Assembly: GCA_029777335.1 (NCBI GenBank)
Contig: JAKOSN010000138.1
Span: 1-58,222 of the forward strand
Source: Planctomycetota bacterium
GTDB lineage: Bacteria > Planctomycetota > Planctomycetia > Gemmatales > Gemmataceae
Direction of reading: 5' to 3'
Length of the DNA stretch: 58,222 nucleotides
Position numbers and translations under genes: made by a program. Positions within the stretch are counted from its first letter, which is position 1, and every line of letters starts with the position of its first letter. The notes below the pieces were generated by a model. The model was not told where the DNA came from. It made no database searches and saw nothing but the letters and a program-made list of their open reading frames with translations. Below, piece by piece: positions 25,400 through 34,509 of this stretch.

Positions 25400-28300
25400 G
25401 CAACACCGATTTGGCAACATGCTCGGTGTTCTTCCCTTCGCGTCGAGAGAGCACCACGATCGGGTGATCCATCGGTTTCACCCAGGGTTCGCAGTAGAGA
25501 ACGATGGTGCGACTGGTCTCGCGGGGGGTGATCAGAATCCCGTTAAGCCCGATGTCCAGCACACGCACTCCGTGCGGAAGTCCCTGCACCTCGAGCGGAA
25601 CGCGCCCGGCAAACTTGTTGTGCCGTTCGATGTGCACGGTCAAGCGCACCTGATGGCCTGGCTGCACGCTGATCGCGGACTGCTCGGTTGTGGTGGAGAG
25701 ATCGCCGCCTTCCCGCAGCGTTGGCACCCCACCCATCGCCTCGCGGATCACTTCCTTCCCCGCCACCTGGGCACGGGCAATAAGTTTCAGCGGGATGGCC
25801 TGTACCGGCTTCCTTGCCGTGGCATCGGCATGGAGGGCAAATGCGGTGCTATTTTCATCGGCGGGGATGCTTGTTTTCGGAGCGCTGAATCCGGGGGGAA
25901 GGTTGAGGAGCTCCACCTGGATCTCATCGGCAAAGCCATCCTTGCGATCCACAGAGACCGTCACCGGGATCGCGCCGCCCTTCCACACGCCCGGAGTGGT
26001 GGGGTTGAAACGCACGGTGAAATCGGGCCGTGGTGAACGCAGGGTCAGGGTATAGGCATGTTCGATGCTCCCCTGACCACGGGCATCGCGGATGACTGCC
26101 TGATATTCGCCCTCAGCGGGCGGATCGAAGTCCAGATGCGAATCCTTGCCAAAACCGGCTCCGCCATCGTCATTGCGAGAGTAAAGCGTGATCAGCGGCA
26201 TCCCATTGGGGGGAAAGGTGGTGCCTGGAGGATGGAGCGTCACCTTGTACATGGGGGCGCCCATGGGATGCTGGCTGGGAGTGGTCCCGAGATAGCCCAG
26301 CCGCTGCCCGCCCTGGCTGAAGAACTGGCAGTCGTCGTCGGGATTCTTGGGGAGGGCACGAATGCGCATCAACTCGGTGCCACAATAGAGATAGTCATTG
26401 ACCGCCAATTCGCTCCATGCTTCCAGCCGGATGCCGGGGCTCACCGAATCATGATCGCGAAAGGTGGAGTAGGTGCGGGCGAGGGAACGCAGGGTCATGC
26501 GGGGCACAGGGTTTCCCCGCGCATCGAGGATCTCCAGGTACGAATCCAGCGGTGAACCAAGCCGGCGGGCTGCCACATCCAGCAGCAGCCGTTCTCCCTT
26601 CTTCGCCTGGAAACGCCAGTGGTGCCGCTCGTCGGCCTGCGTCAGACGCCCGTGGCCGGTCATCCCTGGTTTGAGGAGATCCGTCCCCGTGGTGTGGAGT
26701 GCGTCGGCAAATTCACCCACGCTGACCGTGGGAGCGCCGAGCGGGATTTCTCCGGTGGTGGTGAGCGGAATGGGAATCTTGCTCCCGAGCGCTGCGTCGG
26801 GTGGGATTGTGACCGCGACCTCGTGCTGTTTGCCCAGGAAAACTCCTTCGAGGTGAACCTTTGCCGTCGTCCCCCGCTGAAGCGACAGAGGGTAGACCGA
26901 GGTCACGAGCGGTAGCGCCCCGATTTGCAGCCGGTAGGTCATCCCGGGATCGCCCCGATACTCGCGATCGTGGATTCCCAGCGCATAGCGGCCGGCCCTG
27001 GGGAAGGTGTAACCGAGCAGACCATTCCCACGACGGGCCACGACCTTGCCGTCGGCGTCGATCAGTTGCAGCACGGGGTCGAGTTTGGAGCCGAGGGCCG
27101 ATGTAACGGCCTGGACGCCGATTTCCTCCCCTGCCCGAGCGTCGAAGACGAAGTAGTCCACCTCCCCCGCGCGGCCGATGGCGCCAACGACTGTTGTGTT
27201 CACCCGGATCAACTGGCCGGTGCGGGGGGAATCGTTGGGTTCGATCTCAGGCTGGGCCGGGTAACAATCGACCAGGAATGTCACCGGAGCCGATTCGCCT
27301 GCTTCGTTTTTCAACTTCAACGGATAGGCGCCGGCAGGAGTGGTGGCGGGGAAGGTGATCTCGTAACTCCCCGCTTTCACTGGGCGGACGGTGACCCCTG
27401 GAGCGGGTGCGAGCAACTCCGCCTTCTCGGCATGGCTGGCGTCCAGAGTTATCATGAGGGACTGTCCGCGGACCGCCGACGAGGGGGTGACCTTTCGCAG
27501 AATCGGGGGTTTGGGCTTCGCCGGCAACGGTTCAGCGAGTTTCTTCCCGCTCTGGGCATCGAGGAGGACCAGTTTGCCGTCGTAGCGGCCGAGGGCCAGC
27601 TGTTTCTGATCGGGGCTGACAGCGAGGCTCAGCACAACCTCGGGCTGCGCTTCGTAGACTTTTTGCTCGACCAGGCGAGCACTATCCCATTGTTTGCAGC
27701 TGCGATCTTCGCTCAGTGAATAGAGATTCCTCCCTGCCGAGCCGTAGACCAGACGGGTGATGGGCGCCGCATGTGCGAAGGCGGAGTGGATCAGCTTGCC
27801 ACCGAGCCGCGACACCTCCCAGATACGAATGCTGCGATCGACGCCGGCGGCCGCCAGGGTTTTTCCCTCGGGATGCCAGGCGACGCTGTACAGCCAGTCG
27901 GTTGCCTCGCTCAGAGTGTAAAGGCGCGCCCCGGTTGCCACATCCCAGACCTTCACCGCACGATCGGCCGCGGCGGAGGCCAGCAACTGTCCATCGGGGC
28001 TGAAGGCCAGGGCATGGACGGCATCGCTATGATCCTTCAACGCGCGTGCTTCCTTGTTGCTCCTCAGATCCCAGAGCTTGATCAGTCGATCATAGCTGCA
28101 GCTGGCCAGGAGGGTGCCATCGGGGCTGAAGGCGAGATCGTGGATCAGGTCCTTGTGAGCGGAGATGGTCCGGGTGGGGGGGCCGGAGAAAGCGCCGCGC
28201 GGATCGGCCTGGTAGAGTCGAATTTCGCCAGCCACGCCGACCTTGCCACTGGCGACGGCGAGCAACTTGCCGGTGCGATCGGTGGCGAGCGCCGTGACCT

Positions 28301-28844
28301 GGTCGGTCTGGCCGCTGAGTTTGCCCTGTTCAGCGCCGGTTGTTCCCTCCAGAAAAAGCACCTCGCCGTAGCTCCCCACGGCGAGCGTTTTGCCACCCGC
28401 GAGATAGCAGAGCGCAGCAAGCGGCGAAGCCAGAGTGGATCTGGGCTTGATGGCGGGCAGCGTCGAGGGGGCATTGGCACTGTCATCCTTCGCCCCTGCG
28501 ACAACCCATTTGCGCAGAAGCGCGCGTTCTGCCGGGCTGGGCTGGCGCGCCTTCTTCGGCGGCATCGGCGGGCGACCCGTTCCCTCGACCACGCGGACGA
28601 GCAGACTTTGATCGGGGTTGCCCGGAACAAGCGCCTTGCCATGCTCCCCGCCCGCGACAATCCCCTTGTAGCTGTCCAGGCTCAGTCCGCCATCCGGGTG
28701 GTCGCCCGGATGACACTCCACGCAGTAGCGCGCCAGGAACGGCTTGATGTCGCGGGCATAACTGGGAACCTGCTGGCCCGGAGCGATCGGGCTCAGGGCC
28801 AGCAGCAAAAGCGCGGAGACGAGGGGGAGAGGAAGGCGCATCAT
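25383..28844 (-). CDS. Large exported PSCyt1-WD40-PPC protein
   Basis: A 1153-residue secreted protein and last gene of the DUF1501/1549 operon. After a signal peptide, a planctomycete cytochrome domain (PSCyt1) has the haem motif CVECH and MPPKKARQPSPAE. Residues about 130-440 are a WD40 propeller (HKDLIHDLAFSPDGTLLASCSYDRLIKLWD is the clearest blade, shown here in part: LIHDLAFSPDGTLL). The rest holds Ig-like segments and bacterial pre-peptidase C-terminal (PPC) domains (EIEPNDSP, GEVDYFVFDARAGEEI). A role in extracellular or periplasmic polymer handling is inferred from the planctomycete context only. It starts 34 bases after the small PSCyt1 gene. Confidence 0.83.
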   Translation of the reverse strand: MMRLPLPLVSALLLLALSPIAPGQQVPSYARDIKPFLARYCVECHPGDHPDGGLSLDSYKGIVAGGEHGKALVPGNPDQSLLVRVVEGTGRPPMPPKKARQPSPAERALLRKWVVAGAKDDSANAPSTLPAIKPRSTLASPLAALCYLAGGKTLAVGSYGEVLFLEGTTGAEQGKLSGQTDQVTALATDRTGKLLAVASGKVGVAGEIRLYQADPRGAFSGPPTRTISAHKDLIHDLAFSPDGTLLASCSYDRLIKLWDLRSNKEARALKDHSDAVHALAFSPDGQLLASAAADRAVKVWDVATGARLYTLSEATDWLYSVAWHPEGKTLAAAGVDRSIRIWEVSRLGGKLIHSAFAHAAPITRLVYGSAGRNLYSLSEDRSCKQWDSARLVEQKVYEAQPEVVLSLAVSPDQKQLALGRYDGKLVLLDAQSGKKLAEPLPAKPKPPILRKVTPSSAVRGQSLMITLDASHAEKAELLAPAPGVTVRPVKAGSYEITFPATTPAGAYPLKLKNEAGESAPVTFLVDCYPAQPEIEPNDSPRTGQLIRVNTTVVGAIGRAGEVDYFVFDARAGEEIGVQAVTSALGSKLDPVLQLIDADGKVVARRGNGLLGYTFPRAGRYALGIHDREYRGDPGMTYRLQIGALPLVTSVYPLSLQRGTTAKVHLEGVFLGKQHEVAVTIPPDAALGSKIPIPLTTTGEIPLGAPTVSVGEFADALHTTGTDLLKPGMTGHGRLTQADERHHWRFQAKKGERLLLDVAARRLGSPLDSYLEILDARGNPVPRMTLRSLARTYSTFRDHDSVSPGIRLEAWSELAVNDYLYCGTELMRIRALPKNPDDDCQFFSQGGQRLGYLGTTPSQHPMGAPMYKVTLHPPGTTFPPNGMPLITLYSRNDDGGAGFGKDSHLDFDPPAEGEYQAVIRDARGQGSIEHAYTLTLRSPRPDFTVRFNPTTPGVWKGGAIPVTVSVDRKDGFADEIQVELLNLPPGFSAPKTSIPADENSTAFALHADATARKPVQAIPLKLIARAQVAGKEVIREAMGGVPTLREGGDLSTTTEQSAISVQPGHQVRLTVHIERHNKFAGRVPLEVQGLPHGVRVLDIGLNGILITPRETSRTIVLYCEPWVKPMDHPIVVLSRREGKNTEHVAKSVLLRIAR

Positions 28845-28878
28845 GGCATCAACCCAGAAACAGAGACAGAGGGACGCT

Positions 28879-29349
28879 TCACCTTGGCGAAACCAGCGTC
28901 GGCCGGGAGGGAGTGACCGCCACCGGTTCGCTCCGGCGCGGGGGAGTGGGCCCCTGGCTTGATTTGGTCGCTGGGGCTGCCGTGTCTTTCTTGGCCCCCG
29001 CCTTGATCCACGCGCTGACCTTGGCGATCTCCTCTCGGGTGGGGTGCTGGGCGTACTTGCGTGGCGGCATCTGCTTGGCCTTGCCGGTCATCGTCATGAT
29101 AATGCGGCTGGCATCGGGATCGCCGGCGATCACGTTCTTCTTCCCTTTCCTGCTCCCCGACATCATCGCCTCGTAACTGTCGACCCGCACCCCCGACTTG
29201 GGTTTGTTTGGCCCGTGGCACTCGACACAGTACCGCTTCAGGAAGGGCTGAATGTCCTTGGTGTAGCTCGGGGTTTCCTCCGCCGCCTGGAGATGCGGTG
29301 CCCCCAGCAGAAGGGCACTGAACGCGGCGACCAGACAGAGACGCTTCAT
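28879..29349 (-). CDS. Small exported PSCyt1 cytochrome-domain protein
   Basis: A 156-residue secreted protein with signal MKRLCLVAAFSALLLGAPHLQAA. The mature part is one planctomycete cytochrome C domain: YTKDIQPFLKRYCVECHGPNK with a CxxCH haem motif, VDSYEAMMSGSRKGK, and QMPPRKYAQHPTREEI, whose Met could be the distal ligand. A Pro/Thr-rich tail follows. It is very similar in layout to the N-terminal domain of the next gene, suggesting duplication within the operon. Third gene of the operon; 42 bases after the DUF1549/1553 gene. Confidence 0.82.
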   Translation of the reverse strand: MKRLCLVAAFSALLLGAPHLQAAEETPSYTKDIQPFLKRYCVECHGPNKPKSGVRVDSYEAMMSGSRKGKKNVIAGDPDASRIIMTMTGKAKQMPPRKYAQHPTREEIAKVSAWIKAGAKKDTAAPATKSSQGPTPPRRSEPVAVTPSRPTLVSPR

Positions 29350-29391
29350 CGACGATCCTCGGCATGGAAAAGGAGATTTGATCGATACCAG

Positions 29392-31869
29392 TTATCGATT
29401 AAACACAAACTCTTTCGAGGTCAATACGGCCCAGAAGAGATCCTCGAGCGCTTCCCGCCGTGTGGCTTGTTTATCCTGTGCCGCCTCGGCGAGCAGGCTC
29501 TTGAAGCGGCTGAGTTCGGTGGCGGTGGGAGCGCGGCACAATGCCAGGAGGTAAACACGGCGGATCGCCTCCTCGTCGCTGAGATTCTCGGTCAGCCATG
29601 CCGCCACGCGCGCGTTTTTGGCCCGCAGTTTCTCGTTCAGCGTTTTGCCATTATTCAGGTGCAACGCCTGGCCCACGCTCGAATCCTGTTGCCGTTCGCA
29701 GGAACAGGTTTGAGCCCGCTCCGGACGGCCAAACGCATCGAGGAACGGGGAGACCAGCAGCGAATCCGGCAGTTGCAGCGCACGCGTCCCCGGGGGATAA
29801 AGACTGGTCGCTGCCGTGCCCCCTGTGCTGCCGATCTGAATTTGCGTAAACGGCGTCGGGACGTCGGTCACCTGGGAATAGGCGTCCAGCAGAACCTCGG
29901 CAGTCAGACGACGGATCAGGTAGTGGGAGAAGAAGCGATCATCGCTGGCGTTCTGCGGGGTGGTGAGCGAGGACCGCTGATAGGTCGCCGAGTTCATTAC
30001 CGTACGCACAAGATATTTCACATCGTATTTGTGGTCGATAAAATCCTGCGCGAGCCGATCGAGCAGGGGACCATTGGTGGGGGGATTGGTCTGGCGCAGA
30101 TCGTCCTCCGCCTCGACGATGCCGCGTCCCAGGAAGTTCCGCCAGACACGATTGACCAGTGCCCGGGCAAAGTAGGGGTTGTCCGGGCTGGTCAGCCAGT
30201 CGGCGAAGTACGCCCGGCGATCCTGGGTGCTTTCCAGCGCAAGAGGTTTGCCATCGAGCGGAGTGGGGGCCATTGCCACCCCCCGGCGTGGATGGGGAAC
30301 CTCGCCTTCGGGCTGCGCCTGCACCATCACCTCGCCGGAGCGTTCGCCGTTCTTCAACCCCACCCGGGAGAAGAGATTCGCCATCTGCCAGTATTGATCC
30401 TGGGTCCATTTCTCCAGCGGATGGTTGTGACAGCGGGCACAGGTAATTGACATCCCCAGGAAGGTGACTGCGGTCGCCTCGGTCAACTCGGTGACATCGC
30501 GATGGAGGACGAAATAGTTCCCCGCGCCATTTTGCAGGGTGCTTCCCTGGGCGGTCAACAGTGTGCGAGCAAAGCGGTCCCACGGCACATTGTCCGCCAC
30601 GCTCTGCCGGATGTGCTGATGAAACGACCAGACGGCGGGCTGGGGGAGTTTGCGGGTGGACACCAGCAGCAAATCCGCCCATTTGTGAGCCCAGTAGTCG
30701 ATAAACTCGGGCCGATCGAGAATCCGATCAATCAGCCGGCTGCGTTTGTCCCGCGCAGGATCGGCGATGAATTTCTCGACCTCTGCGGGAGTGGGGAGGA
30801 TTCCCATCGCATCGAGGTACGCTCGCCGGATAAACTCGCTGTCGCTGCACGCGGGGGAGGGCGGAATGCGCAGCGCTTCGAGTTTCTGCAGCACCAGATC
30901 GTCAATGAAGTTGGTGCGTGTGGCGTCCTTGAAAACGCGCGCATCGAGCTGATTGGGTAAGGGCGATTGAATCTGATTGGTCGCCACCTGGTTTGAATAC
31001 CAGACGGTGATGGCCGCCTCGCCATGGCCGGCCACCTTCACCTGGCCGTCCTCGCTCACGGTGGCCACCAGGTCCTCACTGCTGCTGAACTTCGCCCAGC
31101 GGGTGACATCCTCGCTTGTGCCATCGTTATAGAGGGCGCGGACGACGATCTGCACCTCATCCTTTGGTTTCAGACGGGCCTCGGTGGGGAAGACCTCCAG
31201 CCGGTGCACGCGGGCATCCTGGGCCAGCGGGCCCGGGGCACCGCGGGCAATCCAGTCGGCGAGGATCTGGTAATCGCCCGAGCCAACGGTGAGTTTTTGC
31301 CCGCCGCCGTGGTTCACCATCATCGTTGGTTTGAGCAAAAAGAGACTGCGCGCTGGTTCGAGGCGGTCGATGCGTCGGCCCAGGTTTTGCCGGGTGAGCA
31401 CAAAATGATCGCTGGTGGGATCATACCCGCGCAAGGAGAGTTTCAGCCCCCCCTTGCCCGCCAGCGCGCCGTGACAGGCGCCGGAGTTGCAGCCGGCACG
31501 CGTCAGGATGGGGATCACGTGGTTGCGAAAGATCGCGTTCGGCTCCGTGCGACTGCCGGTAATCTTTACCTTCAAGGTCGCCTTTTTGCCATCCACGGTT
31601 GCCTGGATCTCGGTTTCTCCATCGGCGACAGCGTGGAGGATTCCCCCGGCCTCCACACGGGCAATCTTCGGATCGGCGGAGGAGAAGGTCGCCCTGGCGC
31701 TCTGATCGGCGACCACCTGGCCCTTGTCCTCAAGCACCGCGAGTAACCGTTGCGTCGCCCCTGCGCGGGCCAGGGTGACCTGCGGGGGGAGGATCTTGAG
31801 CGCTTGCGCCTGGGCCAGAGACGCGCAACCAACCAGGAGCAACAGAGAGTGAACAGGTGCGTATTTCAT
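29392..31869 (-). CDS. DUF1549/DUF1553 protein with BIG2 Ig-like domains
   Basis: An 825-residue exported planctomycete protein. The start at 31869 gives a direct signal peptide (MKYAPVHSLLLLVGCASLAQA); an in-frame ATG at 31902 adds 11 polar residues. Two BIG2 Ig-like domains are recognisable (AVLEDKGQVVADQSARATFS and VVRALYNDGTSEDVTRWAKF). A cysteine-containing segment AGCNSGACHG precedes DUF1549 (FIDDLVLQKLEALRIPPS), in which CARCHNHP is a potential haem site, and the C-terminal half is DUF1553 (SPDNPYFARALVNRVWRNFLGR), ending FVFNR. Function is unknown; such genes almost always pair with DUF1501 genes, as here. Confidence 0.87.
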   Translation of the reverse strand: MKYAPVHSLLLLVGCASLAQAQALKILPPQVTLARAGATQRLLAVLEDKGQVVADQSARATFSSADPKIARVEAGGILHAVADGETEIQATVDGKKATLKVKITGSRTEPNAIFRNHVIPILTRAGCNSGACHGALAGKGGLKLSLRGYDPTSDHFVLTRQNLGRRIDRLEPARSLFLLKPTMMVNHGGGQKLTVGSGDYQILADWIARGAPGPLAQDARVHRLEVFPTEARLKPKDEVQIVVRALYNDGTSEDVTRWAKFSSSEDLVATVSEDGQVKVAGHGEAAITVWYSNQVATNQIQSPLPNQLDARVFKDATRTNFIDDLVLQKLEALRIPPSPACSDSEFIRRAYLDAMGILPTPAEVEKFIADPARDKRSRLIDRILDRPEFIDYWAHKWADLLLVSTRKLPQPAVWSFHQHIRQSVADNVPWDRFARTLLTAQGSTLQNGAGNYFVLHRDVTELTEATAVTFLGMSITCARCHNHPLEKWTQDQYWQMANLFSRVGLKNGERSGEVMVQAQPEGEVPHPRRGVAMAPTPLDGKPLALESTQDRRAYFADWLTSPDNPYFARALVNRVWRNFLGRGIVEAEDDLRQTNPPTNGPLLDRLAQDFIDHKYDVKYLVRTVMNSATYQRSSLTTPQNASDDRFFSHYLIRRLTAEVLLDAYSQVTDVPTPFTQIQIGSTGGTAATSLYPPGTRALQLPDSLLVSPFLDAFGRPERAQTCSCERQQDSSVGQALHLNNGKTLNEKLRAKNARVAAWLTENLSDEEAIRRVYLLALCRAPTATELSRFKSLLAEAAQDKQATRREALEDLFWAVLTSKEFVFNR

Positions 31870-31938
31870 GATTCGTCGATTCGCGCAGTCAGTGCGCGGC
31901 ACGCCGGGCGCACCGCGAACTGGTCCGGTGGGAACGGC

Positions 31939-33309
31939 TCAGAACAATTCCTTGATCGGCTGTACGGCATAGTCAGCGAGCGGAATCGGCCGACCCTGCG
32001 GGCCAGGCAGTTCCTTGTGGGGATCGAGGCCCAGTCCCTTGTAGATCGTGGCCGCGATCTCGCCGGGTTGGGTGGGCCGTGTCTTGGGGGAATAGCCGAG
32101 TTCGTCGGATTCGCCGATCACCTGGCCACCCTTGATGGGGCCCCCGCCCATCAGAATGGTCCACACGCCCGGGTGATGATCGCGGCCGCCGGCCGGGTTG
32201 ATCTTCGGCGTGCGCCCAAATTCACCCATCGCCGTGACGATCGTTGTTTGCAACAGCCCGCGTTCCTTCAGATCTTCCAGCAGCGTGCTGTACGCCTTAT
32301 CGAAGTTCGGGGCCACCTGCTTGGCCATCTCGGTGATGTCGGTGAACGGACGCGAGCCGTGGATATCCCAGGTGATCTCGTCGAAGACAGTTTCAAACAT
32401 GTTGACGGTGACAAAGCGCACGCCCCGTTCGATCAACCGCCGCGCCAGCAGACAACTCTGACCGAAGCGCGTGCGGCCATAGCGATCGCGCATCGCCTCG
32501 GGTTCCTTGTCGAGCGCAAACGCCTCGCGCGCCTTGGGACTGGACATCAGGCGATAAGCAAGATTGAAATTGTCGTCGTACTGCTTTGCCTGGGCCTGCT
32601 TTTCAAAGGCGGCCAGGGCGCCGTCGACCGCCTCGCGCATGCGCTGGCGTCGTTCGGCGCGAATGGTGCCCAGGTAATCCGGCGGGAGCAGATCCGGCAC
32701 CTTGAAGTTCTTGTCCGACGGATCGGCGTTCAGGATAAAGGGGTCGTACTGCTTCCCCAGAAAGCCGGCACTGTGGCCATGCGGAAGATTGCCGCCGGTT
32801 CGCCCGATGGGCCGCGGCAGGAGAACATAGCCGGGGACCTCGCCGCGCTGCCCCTTGACATAGGTCAGGGCCGAGCCGATGTGTGGATACTCGATGCCGC
32901 CGGCGAACAGGCGCCCGGTCTGCATCATCTGGTGGCCAGTGTCGTGGACGGCGGTCGCGGTGTGATAGACGCTGCGGATCAGCGAAAACTTGTCGGCGTG
33001 TTTCGCCATGCGGGGGAAGATTTCGCTGATCTGCATGCCGGGGACGTTGGTCGCGATTGGCTTGAACGGTCCGCGCACCTCGTCGGGGGCGCTGGGCTTG
33101 GGATCCCAGGTATCGATCTGGCTGGGGCCACCGACGAGGAAGAGCATGATGCAATTGACCTCGCTCGGCGGTGTGGCGCCCTGGGCTCTCTGGCTCATCA
33201 GCGTGGGGAGGGTGAGTCCCAGGGAGGAAATGGCTCCCACATGGAGAAAATCGCGGCGGCTCAGGCCATCGCAGAAGGTCACGGGGCGAGCGGCATCGAA
33301 GCGCAACAT
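31939..33309 (-). CDS. DUF1501 protein (sulfatase-like, Tat-type signal)
   Basis: A 456-residue exported protein and first gene of the four-gene operon. The start at 33309 gives MLRFDAARPVTFCDGLSRRDFL, a twin-arginine-type signal (SRRDFLHVGAISSLGL). The body is an alkaline-phosphatase/sulfatase-like DUF1501 fold: CIMLFLVGGPSQIDTWDPKP, FSLIRSVYHTATAVHDTGHQ, and the metal-site-like TAMGEFGRTPKINPAGGRDHHPG. Its partner DUF1549/1553 gene starts 69 bases downstream. Enzyme activity is not established for the family. Confidence 0.88.
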   Translation of the reverse strand: MLRFDAARPVTFCDGLSRRDFLHVGAISSLGLTLPTLMSQRAQGATPPSEVNCIMLFLVGGPSQIDTWDPKPSAPDEVRGPFKPIATNVPGMQISEIFPRMAKHADKFSLIRSVYHTATAVHDTGHQMMQTGRLFAGGIEYPHIGSALTYVKGQRGEVPGYVLLPRPIGRTGGNLPHGHSAGFLGKQYDPFILNADPSDKNFKVPDLLPPDYLGTIRAERRQRMREAVDGALAAFEKQAQAKQYDDNFNLAYRLMSSPKAREAFALDKEPEAMRDRYGRTRFGQSCLLARRLIERGVRFVTVNMFETVFDEITWDIHGSRPFTDITEMAKQVAPNFDKAYSTLLEDLKERGLLQTTIVTAMGEFGRTPKINPAGGRDHHPGVWTILMGGGPIKGGQVIGESDELGYSPKTRPTQPGEIAATIYKGLGLDPHKELPGPQGRPIPLADYAVQPIKELF

Positions 33310-33503
33310 GTGGCAGGATCTCCCGAAGAGCCCCTCTCGAAACAAACAATCAGGCCATGATAACTACAGTAACCAGCCCGGAGAGGTGGGTCAACGAAAA
33401 AGACAGGGGTGGGGTATGAGGTTTGCGGGCGCCATTTGCACGCGCAATGCTGACTTCAATCTGGATCCCTCCAGAGCCTGCGACGCCGAACCCGCTCCAT
33501 CCC

Positions 33504-33902
33504 TCACTCCTTTTTGAGCCCCTGATAGAGGCGAATCCCGCCGAATACAACCGCCCCGAGCCCGACGAGAATTACGTGCACAGGTTGGTTGGCATTCCAC
33601 GCCACCCCAGCCATTCCGAACCTACCCAGTATCCACAACACTCCCTGGAAAGCAATGCGTCGCCCGCGTTTCTGTCGTGGCACTGCAGCCAGTTTCCGGC
33701 GAGTCTGCTGCAAGTGGGCGGTAGCCTCTTCCACGCTGGATCCCATCGGGGCACTCTCGTCGCGGTTCAGAGAGCGGTCGCTTCTGGAATCCTCCTGATC
33801 CACGATCGGACCTTGCGAGGAGTGCGAGAAGCGGTCACTCCCACACGCGCATTGTTCAACGTGGTTGGGATAGGACGTGTCGCAGCGGTCACATTTCTTC
33901 AG
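33504..33902 (-). CDS. Zinc-ribbon membrane protein, copy 1, apparent CTG start
   Basis: A 132-residue protein. The N-terminus (KKCDRCDTSYPNHVEQCACG) has a CxxC and CxC zinc-ribbon pattern nearly identical to the neighbouring copy. The C-terminus has two hydrophobic segments (IAFQGVLWILGRFGMAGVAW and VHVILVGLGAVVFGGI) and ends LYQGLKKE. By alignment with copy 2, translation should begin at 33902, but the codon there is CTG and an in-frame TGA lies two codons before it; the nearest ATG would lose the zinc ribbon. The leader sequence is shared with copy 2. Function unknown. Confidence 0.6.
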   Translation of the reverse strand: MKKCDRCDTSYPNHVEQCACGSDRFSHSSQGPIVDQEDSRSDRSLNRDESAPMGSSVEEATAHLQQTRRKLAAVPRQKRGRRIAFQGVLWILGRFGMAGVAWNANQPVHVILVGLGAVVFGGIRLYQGLKKE

Positions 33903-33905
33903 GGC

Positions 33906-33923
33906 GCATCACCCGTTTGGGCC
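33906..33923. repeat. 18-base direct repeat, copy 1 (leader of zinc-ribbon gene 1)
   Basis: GCATCACCCGTTTGGGCC is identical at 33906-33923 and 34443-34460, immediately upstream of each zinc-ribbon start. It marks the boundary of a tandem duplication. Confidence 0.75.
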
Positions 33924-33976
33924 AAGAGATTGATGTCGCCGGGAGTGGTTCTGGAAACAAAGCGAGGCGATGCGGG

Positions 33977-34439
33977 CTACTTCCCACGCCACTTTTCGAT
34001 CCCTTGCATGATGCGGACAAACCCGAAGACGACGAGACCCCACATGAGGTAGTACTTTCCCCCCGGTTCCGCTGCGAACCACGTCAACACTGACACGACG
34101 ATCCCGAGCAGGGCCCAGAAAGCGCCAAAAAGGATCGTTTTTTTGTCCGGACCGCCGCTCTTGCTCGGCGATCAACTGCACTTGCGCGGCCTGAATGAGA
34201 GTCGTCGCTTCCTCCCAACTGTGGCCGCCCTGCTGTAGTGCCTCGCGAACCTGCTTGATGGAGTGCCCTGCCTTGAGGCGAACGTAGGCAACGGTTTCGC
34301 GCGCGACCGGTGCCACTGAACTGGGAGGTTCCTCCATCGAGATCGGTGGGTTTGGATCGTGGGAAAAGACATAGCTGCCACAATCGCACTGTTCGATGTA
34401 GTCGGGATACGACGTGTCGCAGAGGTCGCATTTCTTCAT
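33977..34439 (-). pseudogene. Zinc-ribbon membrane protein, copy 2, frameshifted at a run of seven A
   Basis: The ATG at 34439 starts MKKCDLCDTSYPDYIEQCDCG, a CxxC/CxC zinc ribbon, followed by a helical segment (LKAGHSIKQVREALQQGGHS). At a run of seven A (minus strand, 34138-34144) the frame breaks. The original frame runs on as a non-membrane Arg-rich tail to 33909. In the +1 frame, membrane segments appear (ILFGAFWALLGIVVSVLTWF and YLMWGLVVFGFVRIMQGI) ending at TAG 33977-33979, matching the end of copy 1. With six A the gene would be intact. It may be a true pseudogene, a sequencing error or a gene read by polymerase slippage. Confidence 0.65.
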
Positions 34440-34442
34440 GGT

Positions 34443-34460
34443 GCATCACCCGTTTGGGCC
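34443..34460. repeat. 18-base direct repeat, copy 2 (leader of zinc-ribbon gene 2)
   Basis: Identical to 33906-33923, immediately upstream of the second zinc-ribbon start codon. Confidence 0.75.
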
Positions 34461-34509
34461 CACGGAGGAGCATTGCCTTCAATCAAGCCAGCGATGGTGT
34501 CGTTGCGAC

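Noticed and set aside
34130..34150. Programmed -1 ribosomal frameshift at the slippery heptamer A AAA AAC
   Set aside because: A -1 shift leads to a stop after about 18 codons without membrane segments. The membrane-coding frame is +1, so a missing A or slippage fits better.
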